NCBI GenBank assembly: GCA_009995425.1
Contig: JAACPN010000004.1
Location: forward strand, 1 to 64,000
Length of the DNA stretch: 64,000 bases
Reading direction: 5' to 3'
DNA from: Legionella sp.
Lineage (GTDB): Bacteria > Pseudomonadota > Gammaproteobacteria > Legionellales > Legionellaceae
The notes below the pieces were generated by a model. That model searched no databases. It saw only the letters and a program-made list of their open reading frames with translations, and was not told where the DNA came from. Shown here piece after piece: positions 57,501 to 64,000 of the stretch. The number at the start of each line of letters is the position of its first letter. Position 1 is the stretch's first letter. The position numbers were made by a program, and so were the translations under genes.

Positions 57501-59366
57501 ATGTGTGGGATAACTGGATTATTTAATCGGAACCACGAACCAGCCGAAACGCGTTTGATTGAAGTCATGACTAAGGCGTTGGAGCATCGTGGTCCCGATG
57601 GAGAAGGTGTATGGCTTGATGGGCCTATTGCTTTAGGGCATCGGCGTTTAGCCATCATTGATTTAAGTCCCCAGGGGCATCAACCTATGGTGACACGAGA
57701 CGGCCGTTTTGTGCTCACCTACAACGGTGAAGTTTATAATTTCCGAGAACTTCGAACCGAGCTTGAAGCGCGAGGGCATGCGTTTCATTCGACAACAGAT
57801 TCCGAAGTGGTCTTAAATGCCTTTGCTGAATGGGGACTTGACGCTGTTCAGCGCTTTAACGGCATGTTTGCCTTTGCCGTTTGGGACAAAACCACGTCTG
57901 AACTCATGTTGGTACGCGATCGTTATGGTATTAAGCCGTTGTATTACACGATGGCAGGAAACAGCTTTGTTTTTGCATCAGAAATTAAAGCACTATTAAA
58001 GCATCCGCGAATTGCAGCGGAGATGGATCAAGAGGCGTTGGTTGAATACCTTACGTTTCAAAATATTATTTCAGATCGTACGCTGTTTAAAAACATCAAG
58101 ATGCTTCCGGCAGGCTCTATCTTATCGGTGAATCAAACCGAAGAAAAATTATTTAAATATTGGGATTTCTCTTATCAAGAACCCGAGCAAGCACTATCTA
58201 AAGATGAATATATAGAAGAATTAGAATATCTTTTTCGTCAAAGTGTCAACCGACAACTGGTTAGTGATGTGGAGCTTGGAGCCTATCTCTCAGGAGGTAT
58301 GGACTCAGGCGCAATCACTGCTATTTCTTCGTTACAACTACCCTATATCAAAACCTTTACGTGCGGTTTTGATTTGAGTTCTGCTTCAGGTATTGAGCAA
58401 ACGTTTGATGAACGGCGTGAAGCTGAGCGTATGTCGTATTTGTTCAAAACAGAGCATTACGAAATGGTGCTTAAAGCAGGCGATATGGAGCGTTGTATGC
58501 CGTCATTGGCGTATCATGTTGAAGAGCCACGCGTTGGGCAATGCTATCCCAATTACTATGTCTCTCGCTTGGCCAGTAAGTTTGGCAAAGTGGTTTTGGC
58601 CGGAACAGCCGGAGATGAAATCTTTGCAGGTTACCCATGGCGTTATTATCCACAAGTTCAACATAAGAATTTTGAGGCTTATCAGCAAAGTTATTACGGA
58701 TATTGGCAGCGTATTTTTAACGAGCAAGAACATCAGAAAGTATTTGCTCCCATTTGGAATAATGTCCGTCATTTTTCTCCGTTTGATGCGTTCAAAGATA
58801 TTTTCAAAAGTGTGTCATCGAGCGAAAAACTAACCCCCGAAACATTGGTCAATCATTCATTGTATTTTGAAGCGAAAACATTTTTACACGGTTTACTTGT
58901 GATTGAAGATAAGCTTTCGATGGCGCATAGTTTGGAAACGCGGGTTCCTTTTTTGGATAATGATCTGGTTGATTTCGCGCTTAAATTACCCATATCAGCT
59001 AAATTAGGTTGTTTGGATGACGTGGTATCCTCTGGAGCTAAGCAAGAAGATATTTCACGTTATTTGCAAAAGTCGCGAGATGGAAAGCTTATTTTACGTG
59101 ACATGATGAAAAAGTTTCTTCCAACGGATGTGGTAGAAAAAGTGAAGCAAGGCTTCTCTGCTCCGGATGCAACCTGGTTTCAGGGTGAAAGTATGGAGTA
59201 TGTTAAAAGTGTTGTGTTTGATGATCAGGCTAATATTTATCGTTATTTAGATAAGCAATATGTTCGGAATAAAGTTAATGAGCACTTGGGTGGGCAAGTG
59301 AATCATCGTCTTATTATTTGGTCTTTGTTGTCGCTTGAGCAATTTTGTACGACTTATCTAAATTAA
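57501..59366 (+). CDS. AsnB-family glutamine amidotransferase (asparagine synthase-like)
   Basis: 621 residues. N-terminal glutaminase with Cys2 (MCGITGLFNRN), HRGPDGEGVW and TYNGEVYNFRELR. The C-terminal synthetase domain has PP-loop S264-GGMDSG and GTAGDEIFAGYPWRYY. Length and context fit the polysaccharide-cluster AsnB homologues (WbpS/Wbm type) that amidate uronic acids rather than aspartate. Overlaps the following frame but not its likely start. Confidence 0.85.
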   Translation: MCGITGLFNRNHEPAETRLIEVMTKALEHRGPDGEGVWLDGPIALGHRRLAIIDLSPQGHQPMVTRDGRFVLTYNGEVYNFRELRTELEARGHAFHSTTDSEVVLNAFAEWGLDAVQRFNGMFAFAVWDKTTSELMLVRDRYGIKPLYYTMAGNSFVFASEIKALLKHPRIAAEMDQEALVEYLTFQNIISDRTLFKNIKMLPAGSILSVNQTEEKLFKYWDFSYQEPEQALSKDEYIEELEYLFRQSVNRQLVSDVELGAYLSGGMDSGAITAISSLQLPYIKTFTCGFDLSSASGIEQTFDERREAERMSYLFKTEHYEMVLKAGDMERCMPSLAYHVEEPRVGQCYPNYYVSRLASKFGKVVLAGTAGDEIFAGYPWRYYPQVQHKNFEAYQQSYYGYWQRIFNEQEHQKVFAPIWNNVRHFSPFDAFKDIFKSVSSSEKLTPETLVNHSLYFEAKTFLHGLLVIEDKLSMAHSLETRVPFLDNDLVDFALKLPISAKLGCLDDVVSSGAKQEDISRYLQKSRDGKLILRDMMKKFLPTDVVEKVKQGFSAPDATWFQGESMEYVKSVVFDDQANIYRYLDKQYVRNKVNEHLGGQVNHRLIIWSLLSLEQFCTTYLN

Positions 59367-59395
59367 CATTAAAAGTTCTTCATACAAGGAGAGGC

Positions 59396-60277
59396 GTGAA
59401 AATTTTAATCACAGGGTCGAGTGGTTTATTAGGGCCAGAAGTTATACGAGCATTATCGCACGAGCATAATATCATGGCGTTGATGCGAGCTATGCCTAAA
59501 ATAAAAGATGATGCGATAGAATATCTTATCTGTGATTTATCCGAGGCATTTGATGTGAATCAATTACCCAAACATGTTGATATAATTATTCACTTGGCGC
59601 AATCACCTCATTATCGTGATTTTCCGAACCAAGCAGATCATGTTTTCCGTGTTAATTGTGATTCAACTGCGCGTTTATTGGATTATGCCCGCATAGCTGG
59701 CGTCAAGCATTTTGTTTTTACATCAACAGGAAGTGTGTACGAGCCATATGACAGCGAACTTTTGGAATCAGCCTCGCTTGCACCGACTTCGTTTTACGCG
59801 AACAGTAAATTGATTGCCGAACGTCTTTTAGTATCATACGAAACCTATTTTAAAATAACGGTGTTACGTTTGTTTTTCCTGTATGGTCCGAGTATTACAC
59901 CTAAACACACATTGATTAATATGCTGGTGAACCGCATAAAACAAGGCGAAGAAGTTTTAATTGACGGGGTGAATGGTAAGGGCTTACAGTTTGTTCCAAC
60001 GTTGACACGCGATGTGGCAGACTGTATTCGACGGGTGGTCAATGAAGGCTTGGCTGGAACCTTTAATTTTGCAAATCCAACGAAGTCAAGTTTAGCATCT
60101 ATAGTCGAGGCTATCGGAGAGCAATTGGGTGTTCAAGCTCATATTAAATACCGGCCGGATACGTCTGCACCTACGATTATTCCTAATATGGATAAGTTTA
60201 TGCGCCACGCACCTGATTTTAGGTTTACGTCGTTTAATGAGGGGCTGAAGTACTTGCTTTGTGATGCTCATGAATAA
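59396..60277 (+). CDS. NAD(P)-dependent sugar epimerase/reductase (extended SDR)
   Basis: 293 residues from GTG 59396, preceded by AAGGAGAGG. KILITGSSGLLGPEVIRALS binds the cofactor. FTSTGSVYEPYDSE and Y-x3-K in FYANSKLIAER form the active site, then LRLFFLYGPS and VPTLTRDVADCI. Somewhat shorter than 4-epimerases; probably reduces or epimerises a nucleotide sugar of the cluster. The longer frame starts inside the upstream gene and is unlikely. Overlaps the following gene by 8 bases. Confidence 0.78.
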   Translation: MKILITGSSGLLGPEVIRALSHEHNIMALMRAMPKIKDDAIEYLICDLSEAFDVNQLPKHVDIIIHLAQSPHYRDFPNQADHVFRVNCDSTARLLDYARIAGVKHFVFTSTGSVYEPYDSELLESASLAPTSFYANSKLIAERLLVSYETYFKITVLRLFFLYGPSITPKHTLINMLVNRIKQGEEVLIDGVNGKGLQFVPTLTRDVADCIRRVVNEGLAGTFNFANPTKSSLASIVEAIGEQLGVQAHIKYRPDTSAPTIIPNMDKFMRHAPDFRFTSFNEGLKYLLCDAHE

Positions 60278-61544
60278 TCGTTTAAAATCTATTATCCGCT
60301 TTCTGATTGATATACCTTGGGCCGCGCTAGCACTTGTTTTTTTACCCCTAAATCTATTTGCTTTTTTGATTATCCAAACGTGTTTAAAATTTACCGCTTC
60401 AAAAAACAAAAAACCAAAGCTTTTATTTGGCGTAACACCTATTATTTCGATTGCGTATATTGCTCGTGCACTTAAAGAACGAGGTTATGTAAGCGATACG
60501 GCAGTTGTGATTGAATCACCCATCTATTCGCGTGATACATTTGATATAGTGCTTACACCCGAAGGCTCTTATCCAAAAATTATTAAGCTGTGCTTAGGTA
60601 ATTTGATGGCCTATTGTTTTTTCATGCACGCGCTTTGGAAATATGATGTCTTCCATTATTATTTTGATGGTGGCTTACTGAGGCATACATTCTTTTCAAG
60701 ACTCGAACTTGGTATACTTAAACTTTGTCGAAAAAACATAGTCTTGCTGCCGTACGGTAGCGATGCGTTTGTTTATGATTTGATTCCTAATGTGTTATGG
60801 CGTCATGGCTTGATGATTGAATACAGTCGCTTTGGTAATACGGCCGCGACGCTTCAGAAAAAAATAAGACGTATGACTGCGTCGGCTGATATTGTTATTG
60901 CGTGTCTGGTGCATTGTATTAATTTACCCCGTTGGGATATTTTACCGCTTACGTGTTATCCCGTAGACACGGAGCGTTTTGAACCGGTGTATCCTGAGAC
61001 TAAAAAAAGCAGTCCAATACGTATCGCACATGCTTGCAATCATCGAGGCGTAAAAGGCACGATATTTTTAATTGATGCCGTGAAGCGTTTAAAAGATGGT
61101 GGTTTTGATGTGGAGTTGGATATTATTGAAGCGGTGCCGAATGGAGAAGCTTTAGCGCGTATTCAAGTCTGTGATATTTATGTTGATCAACTGATTTTTG
61201 GTTATGCCCAAGCAGCGCTCGAAGGCCTTGCTTTTGGTAAAATTGTGATAAGTGCTTTAGATAATAGCCCTGAATATGATTTGTTCCGTCGCTTTTCTTA
61301 TCTTAACGAGTGTCCTATTATCAGCGCAAATCCAGATACGATTTATGATGTTCTAATTCAACTTATAGAACAACGAGAAACTTGGGTTGCGATGGGCAAG
61401 GCATCACGAGCCTATGTAGAGCATCGCCATTCATATAAAGCTACGGCTGATATGTTTGAGGCAATTTATCAAAAAATATGTTTTAGGAATCAGGATGTGG
61501 ATTTAATTAATTTTTACCATCCCTTGCTTGAGAAAAAATCATGA
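60270..61544 (+). CDS. Glycosyltransferase (GT4-like) with N-terminal membrane anchor
   Basis: About 424 residues. A hydrophobic segment near residues 12-33 (IPWAALALVFLPLNLFAFLII) anchors it to the membrane. RIAHACNHRGVKGTIFLIDAVKRL, LDIIEAVPNGEALARIQVCDIYVDQLIFGYAQAALEGLAFGK (split) is the GT4 nucleotide-sugar site, with E-x7-E replaced by a looser pattern. It resembles its downstream neighbour in the same region (VDQL.. G....A.E). Acceptor and donor unknown. ATG 60270 chosen; ATG 60264 also possible. Confidence 0.72.
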   Translation: MNNRLKSIIRFLIDIPWAALALVFLPLNLFAFLIIQTCLKFTASKNKKPKLLFGVTPIISIAYIARALKERGYVSDTAVVIESPIYSRDTFDIVLTPEGSYPKIIKLCLGNLMAYCFFMHALWKYDVFHYYFDGGLLRHTFFSRLELGILKLCRKNIVLLPYGSDAFVYDLIPNVLWRHGLMIEYSRFGNTAATLQKKIRRMTASADIVIACLVHCINLPRWDILPLTCYPVDTERFEPVYPETKKSSPIRIAHACNHRGVKGTIFLIDAVKRLKDGGFDVELDIIEAVPNGEALARIQVCDIYVDQLIFGYAQAALEGLAFGKIVISALDNSPEYDLFRRFSYLNECPIISANPDTIYDVLIQLIEQRETWVAMGKASRAYVEHRHSYKATADMFEAIYQKICFRNQDVDLINFYHPLLEKKS

Positions 61545-62635
61545 AAGTTTTACACCTGCCTTCGAACGTCGCGGGAAATGCGTTTGGCCTGGCCCAAGGC
61601 GAACGACAGTTAGGTCTGGACTCAAAAGCGCTTTCTATCGGTAAATCCGTGTATGATTTTCCGAGTGATTTAGTGATGCCTGCCAAAAATACGTTATTAA
61701 GCCAGCTCTACCATCGCGTACGCGTTTTTTTTAAAACACGTACAGCTTATGATGTGTATCACTTTAATTTTGGCTCCAGTCTTATTCATTATTTAAGCTT
61801 AGGTTTGAATCTTGCTGACTTGCCGTTCTATAGTAAAAAAGCCATTAAAGTGGTGACGTATCAAGGTTGTGATGCACGGCAAAAATATAAAACCATGGAA
61901 CGCATTAACTCGGGAACAGGAGGGGGCCAACACGCAGCTTGTTTATACGATGGTTGTCATGATGGTATTTGTAATTCGGGTAAGCGTGACGAGCGACGGC
62001 GACGTGCAATTGATAAAATGATGTCGTATTGTGACCACGCCTTTGCATTAAATCCGGATTTATTACATTTTCTTCCAGAAGATAAATCGTCGTTTTTGCC
62101 TTACACCATACCGAATTTTGATGCAATTCAACCTAAATCAAATGCATTTTTTGAACATGATAAAATTACGATTGTTCATGCACCCACGCAGCGTGTTGCC
62201 AAAGGTAGTGCGTATGTGATTGCAGCAGTCGAAGCGTTGCAGAAAAAATTTCCTAATAAAATCAATTTTAAACTGGTCGAGAATATGCCTTATGAAGAAG
62301 CGCTCGCTATTTATAGAACTGCAGATTTAGTAATTGATCAGCTTCTAATTGGCTGGTACGGTGGCTTGGCGGTTGAGGTTATGAAAATGGGGATTCCTGT
62401 TGCGGCGTATATTAATCCAAATGATTTGAAATTTTTGCCTCCTGGGTTTGCGCAAGAGATTCCCGTTTTAAACATGACAAAAGATAATATTTCAGATGAG
62501 CTTGAACAGATCATCAGACATCGTGACATGCTAATTGAACAGGGCGCGCGCGCGAAAGCTTTTGTTGAGAAATGGCATGATCCTAAATACGTCGCGACGT
62601 TAACAAAAAAGGTTTACGAAGCATGTGCGGGATAG
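61541..62635 (+). CDS. Glycosyltransferase, GT4-like
   Basis: 364 residues. MKVLHLPSNVAGNAFGLAQG at the N-terminus, then IVHAPTQRVAKGSAYVIAAVEALQ, MPYEEALAIYRTADLVIDQL and LIGWYGGLAVEVMKMGIPVAAYI, the GT-B C-terminal donor site. A Cys-rich insert (residues about 108-150: CDARQKYK, HAACLYDGCHDGICNSG) with five cysteines is unusual and could bind metal. Starts 4 bases inside the previous gene. Role in assembling the cluster's saccharide is inferred. Confidence 0.78.
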   Translation: MKVLHLPSNVAGNAFGLAQGERQLGLDSKALSIGKSVYDFPSDLVMPAKNTLLSQLYHRVRVFFKTRTAYDVYHFNFGSSLIHYLSLGLNLADLPFYSKKAIKVVTYQGCDARQKYKTMERINSGTGGGQHAACLYDGCHDGICNSGKRDERRRRAIDKMMSYCDHAFALNPDLLHFLPEDKSSFLPYTIPNFDAIQPKSNAFFEHDKITIVHAPTQRVAKGSAYVIAAVEALQKKFPNKINFKLVENMPYEEALAIYRTADLVIDQLLIGWYGGLAVEVMKMGIPVAAYINPNDLKFLPPGFAQEIPVLNMTKDNISDELEQIIRHRDMLIEQGARAKAFVEKWHDPKYVATLTKKVYEACAG

Positions 62636-64000
62636 TCGGCAGTTATAATTTTGATATTCCTATTGATGCTTTTTTAGCATCTCAAATGCATCGTGGACCA
62701 GATTTTATTGCATCAGAAGCCTATACTTTACCGAACGGTCAAGTTTTACAATTAGGCCATAATCGTTTAAAAATTATTTGCTTATCGGATGAAGCCAACC
62801 AGCCTTTTAAGAATGCATCGCGTTTGGGGTATTTGGTTTTTAATGGTGAAATTTATAATTATCGAGAATTAAAGGTAGAGCTTGAGCGCGAAGGCGTTGC
62901 GTTTCGCACGACGTCGGATACCGAAGTATTGTTTCACGTGTTGAGCCATTGGGGCATGGATGGCATTCAGCGCTGCAATGGTATGTTTGCCTTTGCATAT
63001 TTTAATGCACAAGATAACACGCTGATATTGGGGCGCGATCGTTTTGGCGTTAAACCGCTGTTTTATTATCTTGATAATCAGCGCTTGATATTTTCATCAA
63101 CGACAGCCGCCGTCGCAAAGCACTGCAATTTATCACCTGATTTTATGTATTTAAAGCAAGGCTTGCAGTATGGGGTATATGAAGACGCAAGTTCACGCAC
63201 CGCGTATAAAAATCTTCATGCTGTTCCAGCCGGGCATGTGCTTCAATTTAATTTATTAGCAACAAATTTAAAACCCAAGATTATCAATTATTACGATCTG
63301 AAAGCGCGTGTGACATCTGCAAGCGCGAAGATTCAAGGCTTGACGGATAAGCAATTGGAAGACGAAGTACGTGCATTATTGTATGATGCAAATCGACTGC
63401 GTTTACGTGCGGATGTACCTGTTGCGGTTGCCATGAGTGGTGGGTTAGATTCGTCAGGTATTGCGGCTATTTCAAAACAGCAGCAAGTAGATATTGAAGC
63501 GTTTTGTTTTGGCTCATTACAAGATAAGCAGTCGGAGGGTTTGCTTGCACAGCATGTGGCCTCGATGCATGATATTAAGCTACATTTTGTTGCGCCTCAA
63601 GCCGATGCGTGGGCTGATGCTTTCTGGCAAACATTACATCACCAAGATGCCCCGTTCCCAAGCTTAAGCGTGATAGCGCAGCATTTGCTCTACAAAACAA
63701 TTAAAGATGCTGGCTTTAAAGTTATTTTAGGTGGCCAAGGGGGTGATGAAGCATTTCTTGGTTATCGAAAATATCAGTTTTTTTATCTCAAAGAATTGCT
63801 TAAAGCACATGATTGGACATCTGCGGCTTCGTTTGGTTTAGGCCTTGGTCAAATGCTTTGGGCAGAAAAACGGCAAATGGCGACTTTTTTGAAAAACAGT
63901 GTACGATACACACAAGCTTCAGGACGAACAGTCGGCTTGAATTTGCCTGGTGACATGGCTTCACTTCAGGTAGGTGCATCAGGTGACGTCCGTGGCAGGC
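62623..64000 (+). CDS. Second AsnB-family amidotransferase, cut by the window edge
   Basis: At least 459 residues visible, no stop before 64000. MCGIVGSYNFD with Cys2, MHRGPDFIA, VFNGEIYNYRELKVELER and DRFGVKPLFYYL form the glutaminase. PP-loop S272-GGLDSSG and LGGQGGDEAFLGYRKY form the synthetase. Overlaps the previous gene by 13 bases, so it belongs to the same transcript. With the gene at 57501 it makes two different AsnB homologues in one cluster, suggesting amidation of more than one uronic acid or division of labour. Confidence 0.9.
   Translation, partial: MCGIVGSYNFDIPIDAFLASQMHRGPDFIASEAYTLPNGQVLQLGHNRLKIICLSDEANQPFKNASRLGYLVFNGEIYNYRELKVELEREGVAFRTTSDTEVLFHVLSHWGMDGIQRCNGMFAFAYFNAQDNTLILGRDRFGVKPLFYYLDNQRLIFSSTTAAVAKHCNLSPDFMYLKQGLQYGVYEDASSRTAYKNLHAVPAGHVLQFNLLATNLKPKIINYYDLKARVTSASAKIQGLTDKQLEDEVRALLYDANRLRLRADVPVAVAMSGGLDSSGIAAISKQQQVDIEAFCFGSLQDKQSEGLLAQHVASMHDIKLHFVAPQADAWADAFWQTLHHQDAPFPSLSVIAQHLLYKTIKDAGFKVILGGQGGDEAFLGYRKYQFFYLKELLKAHDWTSAASFGLGLGQMLWAEKRQMATFLKNSVRYTQASGRTVGLNLPGDMASLQVGASGDVRGR

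Noticed and set aside
59345..59395. N-terminal extension of the SDR gene overlapping the first asnB-like gene
   Set aside because: The GTG at 59396 has a strong AAGGAGAGG site and the family N-terminus; the extension is not SDR-like.

Overview
The window looks like chromosome from a moderately AT-rich gammaproteobacterium, most likely of the order Legionellales (Legionella/Coxiella relatives). This is inferred from gene content, since no database search was possible. Supporting observations are an aroQ-accB-accC-prmA operon, a fused aspartokinase/diaminopimelate decarboxylase, an eukaryote-type class I aldolase, an IcmC/DotE-like protein of the Dot/Icm (type IVB) secretion family, and several orphan proteins of the lineage-specific kind. 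No rRNA, CRISPR array, transposase or intact prophage was seen. Genes are dense and no gene-free gap exceeds 300 bases.

Region by region. 1-5.1 kb: a CAU-anticodon tRNA, valS, an aromatic amino acid permease and an SDR dehydrogenase. 5.1-10.3 kb: an accessory stretch with three toxin-antitoxin-like pairs (MNT/HEPN, HigB/HigA-type, Phd/ParE) flanking two large proteins of unknown function, with perfect palindromes at two of the presumed promoters. 10.3-15 kb: a psi-subunit-like gene, a pseudopilin, then glyA-nrdR-nusB-pgpA and an AI-2E-family permease. 15-24.8 kb (minus strand): an unknown gene, rimO, a periplasmic binding protein, mrp, a RecB/AddA-like helicase-nuclease and lysAC. 24.8-33.8 kb: a DUF1704 (MATCAP-like) metallopeptidase, a FadL-type porin, a small secreted protein, a large orphan membrane protein, fadD, minC, lpxH and a coiled-coil orphan. 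33.8-43.7 kb: tsaD, plsY, hemW, mdh, a truncated CHASE3-like sensor, prmA-accC-accB-aroQ, fbaB and a flavin reductase. 43.7-51 kb: an icmC-like gene, a DUF3579 gene, pssA, an HPr, hpf, rpmG, rpmB, trmB, hflK-hflC and purA.

51-64 kb is a surface-polysaccharide (O-antigen type) cluster on the plus strand, running off the right edge. Four genes (aminotransferase, 6-dehydrogenase, 3-dehydrogenase, N-acetyltransferase) form a complete WbpA/WbpB/WbpE/WbpD-type set for UDP-GlcNAc(3NAc)A. They are followed by an L-2-hydroxyglutarate-oxidase-like flavoprotein, a sugar epimerase, two AsnB-type amidotransferases, a second SDR and two glycosyltransferases. The most attractive hypothesis in the window is that the flavoprotein recycles the 2-hydroxyglutarate made by the WbpB-type enzyme back to 2-oxoglutarate. 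That would couple nucleotide-sugar oxidation to the respiratory chain.

Start codons were chosen from ribosome-binding sites and family N-termini. Where these disagree with the longest reading frame, the entry says so.
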